Assembly: GCA_019120315.1 (NCBI GenBank)
Contig: DWVJ01000036.1
Coordinates: 1-64,000, forward strand
DNA: 64,000 nucleotides
Reading direction: 5' to 3'
From: Candidatus Ruminococcus avistercoris
Lineage (GTDB): Bacteria > Bacillota > Clostridia > Lachnospirales > Lachnospiraceae
This document shows positions 35,601 to 43,399 of this stretch, piece by piece. The notes under the pieces are model-generated. The model did not search any database. It worked only from the letters and a program-made list of their open reading frames with translations, and was not told where the DNA came from. Every line of letters starts with the position of its first letter. The stretch's first letter is position 1. The translations under genes and the position numbers were made by a program.

Positions 35601-36843
35601 TCTGCTCCTGAAAATTTTGTCTCTTGCCATTGCACTTGCCATCTGGCTTTTGGTAGCCAATATTAACGATCCCGTGGTGGTGACCAGTTACGATGTGCCG
35701 GTTACCATACAAAACAGCGCTTACCTGGAGAGCGGGGGCAAGACATACCAGGTGCTGGAACAGCAGCAGATGGTGACGGTGATCCTGCGGGGCAACAGCT
35801 CTGTGGTGGAAAACCGGACGGGCGATATTCAGGCAGTGGCGGATCTGACCCAGATCGTGGATATGGATACCACTCCGGTCATGGTGCCGGTGACGGCAAC
35901 CTGCGACCGGGTGGCGGCGGAAGATATATCCGTGGTGCCGGCGGCCATAGGAATCGAAATCGAGGATATGGTCAGCAAAGATTTCACCATCACCGTGACG
36001 GCGGGGGATACCACACCCAGCGCGGATTATGAAGTGGGCACCATGGAGGCGAATCCGGAGAAGGTAACGATCACTGGTCCGGAATCGCTGATTGATAAAA
36101 TCGACCGGGTGATGGCGGAAGTGAATACCACTCCGATGAACGAAGATACCACGATTACCAGCCGCCTGATCATCTATGATAAAAATCAGGACACGCTGGA
36201 TGAAACGGAAATGAATTATCTGAAATTCGATATTGGCCAGCCGGTGGTGGATATCCATGTGGATCTGTGGAGAGTACGGGGCAATATTCAGCTGGCGGTG
36301 AACTACAGCGGCAGTCCCGCGCCGGGCTATCAGGTCGGCGATGTGACGATCACACCCTCCACCATATCCGTGGCAGGCACCGATGAGGCTCTGGCGCAGC
36401 TGGCGATTGCAGGAAATACCATCGAAATTCCGGCGGACGCCGTCGTGCTGGAGGGACAGGACAGTGATGTGGAGACCAGGCTTACCCTGTCGGAATATAT
36501 GCCGGATGATCTGGTGGTCGCCAATAATGTGGAGACGGCCATCGTCAATGTGAGTATTATCCCGGAAGGCAGTCAGGAATTCCGGGTGGCGACAAGAGAT
36601 ATCGCCATAGAGAATCTGGATGATAAATTGAGACTGGTATTTGATACGGACAGCGTAACCGTTCGGGTGAGAGAAACGGGCGGACAGATAAATGACCTTA
36701 CGGCTGATGAGATCTCCCTCTCTGCGGACATGAAGGACAGAGGGGCCGGAGATTATGAGATACAGCTGGAAGCTGATTTGCCGGACGGTTATGAACTGTT
36801 GGTGCCTGTGAAAACGCTGGTACATGTTTCAGAACTGGAATAA
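35575..36843 (+). CDS. cdaR: CdaR, YbbR-domain regulator of CdaA
   Basis: The protein has 422 residues. One N-terminal TM (about 9-25, KILSLAIALAIWLLVAN) places the rest outside. Four YbbR-like repeats of about 80-90 residues follow, each beginning with a variation of V-P-V-T or I-x-V-x-V and containing VTITGPESLIDKID or ISVAGTDEALAQL type segments. CdaR binds and tunes CdaA. ATG 35575 follows GGAGGA; it is read in a different frame overlapping the cdaA end. Confidence 0.93.
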   Translation: MIKKKLTNNLLLKILSLAIALAIWLLVANINDPVVVTSYDVPVTIQNSAYLESGGKTYQVLEQQQMVTVILRGNSSVVENRTGDIQAVADLTQIVDMDTTPVMVPVTATCDRVAAEDISVVPAAIGIEIEDMVSKDFTITVTAGDTTPSADYEVGTMEANPEKVTITGPESLIDKIDRVMAEVNTTPMNEDTTITSRLIIYDKNQDTLDETEMNYLKFDIGQPVVDIHVDLWRVRGNIQLAVNYSGSPAPGYQVGDVTITPSTISVAGTDEALAQLAIAGNTIEIPADAVVLEGQDSDVETRLTLSEYMPDDLVVANNVETAIVNVSIIPEGSQEFRVATRDIAIENLDDKLRLVFDTDSVTVRVRETGGQINDLTADEISLSADMKDRGAGDYEIQLEADLPDGYELLVPVKTLVHVSELE

Positions 36844-36866
36844 AAGAAACTGAGGTGAGGAAGGAA

Positions 36867-37145
36867 ATGGTCAGTAAAAAATTAGTTGTTAACAATCCCT
36901 CCGGACTGCATTTAAAACCGGCGGGGCTCCTCTGTAATATGGCAATCCAGTACAAATCGCTGATTACCTTTACCCATGGAGATGGAACCGCCAACGCAAA
37001 AAGCGTGTTGAGCGTATTGGGAGCCTGTGTGAAATGCGGCGATGAGATCGAACTGGTCTGTGAAGGACCGGATGAGGAGAAAGCGCTCAAGGAGATCACA
37101 GAGGCGATCGAAAGCGGTTTGGGAGAACCAAGGAAGACCAGCTGA
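36867..37145 (+). CDS. HPr-family phosphocarrier protein with Lys at position 17
   Basis: The protein has 92 residues. The active-site block is NPSGLHLKPAG with H15, and the regulatory site is AKSVLSVLG with S46, both at canonical positions. Normal HPr has Arg at 17 (HARPA); here it is Lys. Three Cys are also present. It could be the PTS HPr, or a Crh-like or specialised paralogue with changed phosphotransfer. ATG 36867 follows two GAGG copies. It lies 23 bp after cdaR and before two hairpins, so it probably ends that operon. Confidence 0.85.
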   Translation: MVSKKLVVNNPSGLHLKPAGLLCNMAIQYKSLITFTHGDGTANAKSVLSVLGACVKCGDEIELVCEGPDEEKALKEITEAIESGLGEPRKTS

Positions 37146-37151
37146 AAAATC

Positions 37152-37216
37152 GGACAGGGAAGAACACTTCCCTGTCCGCTGCGATACTGCCCGGCAAAAG
37201 CCGGGCAGTATTTTTC
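37152..37216 (+). terminator. Tandem hairpins ending the cdaA operon
   Basis: Hairpin one: ggacagggaag (37152-37162) with cttccctgtcc (37167-37177), 4-nt loop, no T run. Hairpin two: atactgcccggc (37184-37195) with gccgggcagtat (37200-37211), 4-nt loop, then TTTTT. The second is a strong intrinsic terminator. The first may act on the convergent transcript or protect the 3' end. Confidence 0.9.
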
Positions 37217-37227
37217 TTCTTGGAAAC

Positions 37228-37944
37228 TTAGATCAGATAAGAAAGATAGGAAGGATCAAAGGCAGCCAGTTCCTTTACCGTATCAAATTCCCGGATCACA
37301 TTGTTCCTGTATTTTTTGATGTATAGAGTAAGTTCGTCCAGATGTTCCATGTAAATGTTTTCCCACATACGGTTCAGCGTTTCCGGTCGGTTATATTCCC
37401 GTTCCAGGATGTGAAGAAAGGAGGAAGAAAATCTCTGGTCGAAAAGCACATGCCCCAGCATATACCAGGAATCGGATCCGCCGATGGTGACATCGGTGAT
37501 TCGGCCGCTGCTGTCGGTGGTCAGACAGTATTCCTCTGTGGGTCCGTCGGCATACAGCGCGGAATAGTATGGACGCTTTGCGGCGGCGGTGAAGAGATTT
37601 TCCGTAAAATAATTGTCAGAACTGCAGATGTAAGTGTTGGCCAGGACATCCCTGGCGGCCCAGACGGATGAATGGTTGTTCCGCACCTGATATTCCTTGT
37701 TTTCGATCAGGGAGACGCCGGCCCTCTCTCTTAAATAATCAAACTGTTGGCCAAGATATCCGGTGACTACATAGATATCGCGGATACCGGCCTCCTGAAG
37801 CTGCCGGATCTGACGCTCGATCAGGATCTCTCCCTTTACTTTCAGCAGCGCTTTTGGCGTATGCAAAGACAGGGGGGCGAAACGGGAGGAGAATCCGGCT
37901 GCCAGTATGACGGCGTTGTCAATTTTGAATTTTTTATGTTCCAT
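37228..37944 (-). CDS. LicC-like phosphocholine cytidylyltransferase / sugar-phosphate nucleotidyltransferase
   Basis: The protein has 238 residues and is cytoplasmic. The signature DNAVILAAGFSSRF...TPKALLKVKGE is intact (Arg and PK present). ICSSDNYF, TTDSSGRITDV and GGSDSWYMLGHVLFD match what I recall of LicC, which makes CDP-choline from phosphocholine and CTP. Other nucleotidyltransferases share the first motif, so the substrate is an inference supported by the LicA-like kinase at 45934 and the Pce-like protein at 61922. GGAGGA precedes the ATG. A perfect -35 is seen upstream; transcription diverges from the large teichoic acid gene at 38075. Confidence 0.75.
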   Translation of the reverse strand: MEHKKFKIDNAVILAAGFSSRFAPLSLHTPKALLKVKGEILIERQIRQLQEAGIRDIYVVTGYLGQQFDYLRERAGVSLIENKEYQVRNNHSSVWAARDVLANTYICSSDNYFTENLFTAAAKRPYYSALYADGPTEEYCLTTDSSGRITDVTIGGSDSWYMLGHVLFDQRFSSSFLHILEREYNRPETLNRMWENIYMEHLDELTLYIKKYRNNVIREFDTVKELAAFDPSYLSYLI

Positions 37945-37972
37945 TCTGATATTCCTCCTGCTGATGATTTAT

Positions 37973-38001
37973 ATTCTAGGAAATCAGGGAAAATCTGTCA
38001 A
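37973..38001 (-). promoter_or_regulatory. Promoter of the LicC-like gene
   Basis: Minus strand TTGACA (complement of 37996-38001), 17-bp spacer, TAGAAT (complement of 37973-37978). A consensus -35 with good spacing. Confidence 0.75.
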
Positions 38002-38013
38002 GACCGCAGGTTA

Positions 38014-38042
38014 TTGCAATACATTGGTTAATATGCTATGAT
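38014..38042 (+). promoter_or_regulatory. Promoter of the GT2-TagF gene, divergent from the LicC-like promoter
   Basis: TTGCAA (38014-38019), 17-bp spacer, TATGAT (38037-38042). The two -35 elements are only 12 bp apart back to back, so one regulator or supercoiling could affect both. Confidence 0.6.
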
Positions 38043-38074
38043 AAAAAAGCATATTTTAGAACAAGGAGAAAAAA

Positions 38075-40984
38075 ATGTGTAAAAGAAATGTAAAAATCAG
38101 CGTCATTGTACCGGTTTATAATGTGGAACGTTATCTGTCGGCCTGTATGGACAGTCTGGTGAATCAGACGATGGAGGATATCGAAATCATTGCAGTCAAT
38201 GATGGGAGTCCGGATAACAGTCTGGCCATATTGGAGGATTATCAGGAGCGATATCCGCAGAAAGTGCAGGTGCTGTCTATCGAGAACCATGGCGTCAGCT
38301 ATGCCAGAAATTATGGGGCCGACCATGCGTCCGGGGAGTATCTGCTTTTTGTCGACAGCGATGATTATGTGGACGTCCGGATGTGCGAACTCATGTACCG
38401 CAAGGCGAAAAAAGATCACAATGATGTGGTCATCTGCAATAAAAACAGCCTTTATGAAAGTAATCTGGATAACGATGTCGTAGGAGCCAGAGATCTGATG
38501 ACAGCCAGCCAGAACTTTTCCATCAGCCAGTATCCCTTCGAAATGTGCTGGATTTCTCCTTTCCCATGGGACAAACTGGTCAGGAGGGAATTGTTTCTGA
38601 AGGTCCGCTTTCCGGAAAAAATTCGTTTTGAAGACCTGGCCTATGTGCTGAAACTGGTCTGCCTGGCAGAAAATATTGGTATCGTTCCCGAGGCGCTTTA
38701 TTATTACCGGCGCACGGGCGGCTTTTTAAGCACTTTTTCGGCGGCGACGCTGGATATCATAGCGGCTTTTGAAAATATTATGGCGTTCATGCGGGAGAAT
38801 GGCTATGAAGAGCAGTACCGCGATGAGCTTGCCTATATCTGCGCCAGACATTTCTTCTTCCGTTATCCGGCGCTTTTTGAAAATTCCGGAGCCGATTTGG
38901 CCCTGAAAAAGGAAATGATTCGGGAAACCCACCGGTTTTTGGATGATAATTTTCCGAACTGGAGAGAAAACCATTATCTGAAATATTCCTGTTCTCCCGG
39001 AATCAAGAGAAACGGAAAGCTTTACTTCAGCGAAAGAAAGATGCTGACTGCGGTGACGCTGTTTCAGTATCTGCCGCCAAAGGTTTGGTGGTGGCTGGGA
39101 AAGGCCCGGGGCAGGACACGCAAGCTTGCCAGAGTCATCCGGCGGCCCAGAAAAAAGGCCATCCTGAAAAATTTCAAATTTTTAAGGCTGTTTAAAATGC
39201 CGGACAGCTACAAATATACGAAGGCCTATGAGAAATATCCGGTGGATAAAAAACTGATTCTGCTGGAGTCAAAGCATGGCGACGATCTGGCGGGAAACAT
39301 CTTTAATTTTCTTCGCATTCTCCAGGAAGACGCTTATAAGGAATACAGGGTAATGGTGACCATGACGGAAGGGCTGCAGTCAAGATTTTTCCAGCTGGCG
39401 AAGGCATACCGTCTGGAGCGGGCAGAGCCGGTGATGCTGCGAAGCAAGGCATATTTTAAGGCGTTATCCACCGCGGGATATCTGATTACAGATACCAGTT
39501 TTCCTACATATTATATTAAAAAGGATGAGCAGGTGTATCTGAATACCTGGCATGGAACGCCGCTGAAGGGCATGGGACGTACCGTTCCCGGAAGGGAGTA
39601 CGGCCAGGGAAATGTCCAGAGAAATTTCCTGATCGCCGATTATCTTCTTTATCAGAATGAGTTTTCCAGAGACATTTTTCTGGATGATTATATGATACGG
39701 AACATTTTCCCGGGAGATATTATGCTTTCCGGTTATCCCAGAAACAGCGCGCTGTTTCAAGACGGTATGTCCAGGGAAATCAGAAAAAAACACGGCCTGG
39801 AAAATATGCAGTTGATTGCCTATATGCCTACCTGGCGCGGTACGCTGCAGAAAAAAGATTTTGACGCTCAGCTGAAGCAGATTTACCAGTATCTGTCTGA
39901 AATCGATCAGCGCCTGACAGACCGGCAGATTTTCTTTACCAAACTGCATCCTTTTGTGGGAGCGGAAATCGATTTTTCTGTATTTCATCATGTGCGGCCG
40001 TTTATCGGCGAATATGAAACTTATGATTTCCTCAATGCAGTGGATATGCTGGTGACCGATTATTCCAGCATTATGTTTGATTTTGCTGTTACCGGCAGGA
40101 AGATCATACTGTTTACCTATGATCGGGAAGACTACCTGAGAGATCGCGGCATGTATCTGGATCTGAACAGCCTGGAGTTCCCCATCGCGGATACGGTGGA
40201 AGAACTGATATCGGAAATCAACGGAGAAAACAGAGGCTATCCGAAATTCCAGGCGGAATTTTGCTGTTATGACAGTGCACAGACGGCACGCAACGTACTG
40301 GACACCTGCCTGGGGCGCGGCGAGCTGGTTCCCTGTGAGAAGGCAGCGCGCCCGGAAGGGAAAAATATTCTGATCTATGCAGATGAGATTGGAGACAGGA
40401 AGAAATTCGAAAAGATCGTACAGGATGTCAACGAACTTGCTGTGGGAGAAGACCACTATTATCTGGCATTTCAGGCGCGGGCTGCACAGAAAAACACCAC
40501 GGTGCTTCGGAAACTGGATCGTTCGGTGGGATACTTTTCGCTGCTTTCCGGAATCGACGGCCTGTTAAGAGAGTACCTGATCCGATGGCTGTATCTGAAG
40601 ATGGGCTGGCATACAAAATATGCAGAGAAAAAACTGAAATCCCTGTGTGAGAGAGAACTGAAAAAATGCTTTGGAACCGTTAAATTTGATAAGGTGATTT
40701 ATTATTACGGAAGCGGTCTGATGAATCTGAAGAAGCTGAGTTATTTCAGAGGGGAAAAGATCTGCAGTCTGATCGATTTTGACAGAACAAAATTCGACAA
40801 AAAGTACGGGTATCAGACGAGAATCCGCAATATGGTTACAAAGGGCGTTGACTTTGACGTGTTCTGCGTCAATGAAGAATTTACAAAAACGCAGCTGTAT
40901 CAGAAGACGAAAGACCGGGTACGCTACGAAGTGATGGATCAAAATCGTATGAACATTCATGGATTGATGGAGGTAGGAGATTGA
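38075..40984 (+). CDS. Fusion of GT2 glycosyltransferase and CDP-glycerol glycerophosphotransferase (TagF-like) with a C-terminal extra domain
   Basis: The protein has 969 residues. Residues 5-230 are GT-A family 2 (ISVIVPVYNVERYLSACMDS, VDSDDYVD). About 385-740 form the Glyphos_transf domain: NTWHGTPLKGMG (H493), SGYPRNSAL, YMPTWRGT, VTDYSSIMFDFA. It should add a sugar and polymerise or extend glycerol- or ribitol-phosphate units at the membrane inner face. Residues 750-969 form a further domain (NILIYADEIGDRKKFE..., FDKVIYYYGSGL) that I cannot name; the last part may be another transferase-like fold. AAGGAG precedes ATG 38075. The next gene starts by overlapping the stop. Confidence 0.88.
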   Translation: MCKRNVKISVIVPVYNVERYLSACMDSLVNQTMEDIEIIAVNDGSPDNSLAILEDYQERYPQKVQVLSIENHGVSYARNYGADHASGEYLLFVDSDDYVDVRMCELMYRKAKKDHNDVVICNKNSLYESNLDNDVVGARDLMTASQNFSISQYPFEMCWISPFPWDKLVRRELFLKVRFPEKIRFEDLAYVLKLVCLAENIGIVPEALYYYRRTGGFLSTFSAATLDIIAAFENIMAFMRENGYEEQYRDELAYICARHFFFRYPALFENSGADLALKKEMIRETHRFLDDNFPNWRENHYLKYSCSPGIKRNGKLYFSERKMLTAVTLFQYLPPKVWWWLGKARGRTRKLARVIRRPRKKAILKNFKFLRLFKMPDSYKYTKAYEKYPVDKKLILLESKHGDDLAGNIFNFLRILQEDAYKEYRVMVTMTEGLQSRFFQLAKAYRLERAEPVMLRSKAYFKALSTAGYLITDTSFPTYYIKKDEQVYLNTWHGTPLKGMGRTVPGREYGQGNVQRNFLIADYLLYQNEFSRDIFLDDYMIRNIFPGDIMLSGYPRNSALFQDGMSREIRKKHGLENMQLIAYMPTWRGTLQKKDFDAQLKQIYQYLSEIDQRLTDRQIFFTKLHPFVGAEIDFSVFHHVRPFIGEYETYDFLNAVDMLVTDYSSIMFDFAVTGRKIILFTYDREDYLRDRGMYLDLNSLEFPIADTVEELISEINGENRGYPKFQAEFCCYDSAQTARNVLDTCLGRGELVPCEKAARPEGKNILIYADEIGDRKKFEKIVQDVNELAVGEDHYYLAFQARAAQKNTTVLRKLDRSVGYFSLLSGIDGLLREYLIRWLYLKMGWHTKYAEKKLKSLCERELKKCFGTVKFDKVIYYYGSGLMNLKKLSYFRGEKICSLIDFDRTKFDKKYGYQTRIRNMVTKGVDFDVFCVNEEFTKTQLYQKTKDRVRYEVMDQNRMNIHGLMEVGD

Positions 40985-42069
40985 AAACCGGAATAGTAAC
41001 ATTTCACAGCGCCCATAATTACGGAGCGAGCCTGCAGACCTGGGCGCTGCAGAAAACGCTTCAGAATATGGGGATTACACCGGTAGTGATCAATTACCGG
41101 CCGGCGGTCATAGACAGACTGTACCACCCGCTTTATGGGTATCGGGGCGTAAAGAAACAGATAGTAAGAATGGGAAAAGCGCTGAAGGGCAATCATGCGC
41201 AGAAGCGCAGCAGGAAGTATGACGCCTTTATCGAAAAGAATTTTAATCTGACAAAAGAATGCCATACCTTTGAGGAATTAAAAAAAGAGGATTTCCAATT
41301 GGATGCCTGTATCGTGGGAAGCGATCAGGTGTGGAATGTACAGCATACGGGGGGAGATCCTGCCTATATGCTGGAATTCCTAAAAGAAGGGGTACGGAAG
41401 ATTTCTTATGCGGCCAGCGTGGGGACGGATTATCTCCTGCCGGAATATCAGACGGAATTTGAGAGAGGATTAAAGGATTTTTCCTGCATTTCAGTCCGTG
41501 AAGAAAGCGCCAGACCTCTGATACAGAATCTGACAGAACTTCCAGTGGAGACGACGCTGGATCCCACCCTTTTGCTGGATGAGAAGGATTATGAACAGCT
41601 GCGGACGCCGCTGCCGCACAAGGAGAAGTATATTTTTGTCTATATGATGGAAAAGAATAAAGAGGTCATTGAATTCACAAATTATATTTCCAGACTGACC
41701 GGTCTTCCTGTCATACAGAGGCGCCCCACCCGGTTTTTCCAGAATGAATTGGAGTCCTGCTTTATGGAGACGCCGGATGGTTTTCTGGATTATATCAAGG
41801 AAGCGGAATATGTGATCACCAACTCTTTCCATGGAACGGTTTTTTCCATTATTTACGGAAAGCCCTTTGTATCCATGCTCCATTCCGATACGGGAAGCCG
41901 GACGAAAGATCTGCTGCGGCTGCTGCAGCTGGAGGATCATCTGCTGCAGGGCGGCGACAGGTTTCTGTTTGAACGTTTTTTTATAAAAGATCCGGATCAG
42001 ACCAGGGGACTGATTCAGACGTATCGTAAGTCTTCGCTGGATTTTCTGGAGAGAGCTTTGAAATCATAG
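40981..42069 (+). CDS. Polysaccharide pyruvyl transferase family protein
   Basis: The protein has 362 residues. The N-terminus KTGIVTFHSAHNYGASLQTWALQ and the later CIVGSDQVWN, ASVGTD, SVREESA, VITNSFHGTVFSIIYGKPF are hallmarks of this family (CsaB/WcaK type), which puts pyruvate ketals on polysaccharide sugars. It starts with TTG 40981, overlapping the previous TGA, with GGTAGGAG just upstream, so translation is coupled. The FrhB-like iron-sulfur protein downstream is a partner often seen beside such genes in gut Firmicutes polysaccharide loci. Confidence 0.87.
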   Translation: MKTGIVTFHSAHNYGASLQTWALQKTLQNMGITPVVINYRPAVIDRLYHPLYGYRGVKKQIVRMGKALKGNHAQKRSRKYDAFIEKNFNLTKECHTFEELKKEDFQLDACIVGSDQVWNVQHTGGDPAYMLEFLKEGVRKISYAASVGTDYLLPEYQTEFERGLKDFSCISVREESARPLIQNLTELPVETTLDPTLLLDEKDYEQLRTPLPHKEKYIFVYMMEKNKEVIEFTNYISRLTGLPVIQRRPTRFFQNELESCFMETPDGFLDYIKEAEYVITNSFHGTVFSIIYGKPFVSMLHSDTGSRTKDLLRLLQLEDHLLQGGDRFLFERFFIKDPDQTRGLIQTYRKSSLDFLERALKS

Positions 42070-42097
42070 CGGGGCAAAAGACCGGGAGGTGAAACAG

Positions 42098-43285
42098 ATG
42101 GAATTGGTAAAAGATCCGGGGAAATGCTGCGGCTGCGGAGCCTGTGAGCAGGTCTGCCCCAAATCAGCGATTACCATGCAGGAAGACGAACACGGTTTTC
42201 TGTATCCGCAGATTGATGGCGCGAAATGCGTGGACTGCGGCCTTTGCCTGAAAACCTGCGCTTTTCAGAGCGGATATCCCACAAGAAAAGAGTATGATCC
42301 GCCCTTTGGATACGCGGCCCGCCATAAAGATCCTGAGATTTTGATGAACAGCCGGTCGGGGGGAGCGTTTACTGCGATTTCCGATCAGATTCTGAAAATG
42401 GGCGGCGTCATTTACGGCGTCGGTTATGAAGGGCGCGGTTATCGGAAGGTGGTTCACAAGCGTGCGCAGACGGCGCGGGAGCGGGATGAATTTTGCGGCT
42501 CCAAATACGTACAGAGCGATATGCGCCAGGTTTACCGTCAGGTGAAACAAGATTTGCAGGATGGGTGCTGGGTGCTTTTTACCGGGACGGGATGCCAGAC
42601 CGGTGCGCTGCATAAATTTCTGGGAAAGGAATATGACCGACTGCTGACCATGGATCTGGTCTGCTACGGCGTACCGTCGCCGAAAGTGTGGAGAGATTTT
42701 CTTGACATGCGGGAGCGGGAAGAGCGGTGCCGCATCAGCGCTGTGGATTTCAGGGATAAGAAAAAATTTGGCTGGAAGACCCATCGGGAAACGATTACCG
42801 TAGGGAAAAAGAAGATTTCCTCCAGGCTGTATACCAAAATTTTTATCAAGGCGCTGGCCACCAGGCCATCCTGTTTTGAGTGTGTTTATGTGAATCAGAA
42901 CAGAGTGGGAGATATTACCATCGCAGATTTCTGGGGCCATGAGGAAGCGGTGCCGGGATTTGCCCAGGACGACAGGGGAGTTTCTCTGGTGATGGTCAAC
43001 ACAGAAAAAGGGAAACAGATCTGGGAGATGGCAAGGGATGATCTGGATGTTGAGGAGTGTACCGGATATCCTTACCGTCATTCCCGGATGCAGACGCCGA
43101 CTGCAAAGCCGAAGCAGTATGATGAATTCTGGCAGGACTACCGGGATCGGGGATTTGACTATATCATGAAAAAGTACTGCGGTTACGATGTGATTCTGCC
43201 CGAGGACTGGAAGAAAAAGGTGCGAAAACTGGCGGGAAAATGCAAAAGAAAACTGAAAAAGGTGCTGAAAAAGATACTGAAATGA
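42098..43285 (+). CDS. Coenzyme F420 hydrogenase/dehydrogenase beta-subunit (FrhB-like) iron-sulfur protein
   Basis: The protein has 395 residues. Two 4Fe-4S motifs open it: CCGCGACEQVCP and CVDCGLCLKTC. The body has SRSGGAFTAISD, GTGCQTGALHKFL, DLVCYGVPSPKVW and DITIADFWG, typical of FrhB-like proteins in polysaccharide clusters. Firmicutes gut bacteria mostly lack F420, so the redox partner and substrate are unknown; it probably acts on a nucleotide sugar or a pyruvylated polymer. ATG 42098 was chosen because GGGAGG (42084-42089) ends on the GTG at 42089. The C-terminus is very Lys-rich. Confidence 0.85.
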   Translation: MELVKDPGKCCGCGACEQVCPKSAITMQEDEHGFLYPQIDGAKCVDCGLCLKTCAFQSGYPTRKEYDPPFGYAARHKDPEILMNSRSGGAFTAISDQILKMGGVIYGVGYEGRGYRKVVHKRAQTARERDEFCGSKYVQSDMRQVYRQVKQDLQDGCWVLFTGTGCQTGALHKFLGKEYDRLLTMDLVCYGVPSPKVWRDFLDMREREERCRISAVDFRDKKKFGWKTHRETITVGKKKISSRLYTKIFIKALATRPSCFECVYVNQNRVGDITIADFWGHEEAVPGFAQDDRGVSLVMVNTEKGKQIWEMARDDLDVEECTGYPYRHSRMQTPTAKPKQYDEFWQDYRDRGFDYIMKKYCGYDVILPEDWKKKVRKLAGKCKRKLKKVLKKILK

Positions 43286-43299
43286 CAACAGGTTGACGG

Positions 43300-43328
43300 T
43301 TGATTTTTTGGGGCAAATGGTGTAAATT
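43300..43328 (+). promoter_or_regulatory. Possible promoter of the L,D-transpeptidase gene
   Basis: TTGATT (43300-43305), 17-bp spacer, TAAATT (43323-43328), then about 70 nt to the start. A nearby TTGACG (43293) has no matching -10. Confidence 0.45.
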
Positions 43329-43399
43329 TATAGTGAGCTGGTTGATAAGACAAGCTGACGAAATAACCATGTTGTTTTTGGATAAAGGAGAGGAAACGT

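Noticed and set aside
35413-36825. 470-codon minus-strand frame opposite cdaR
   Set aside because: Rich in His/Arg/Ile from complemented Asp/Val codons; no start signals and covered by cdaR with clear YbbR repeats.
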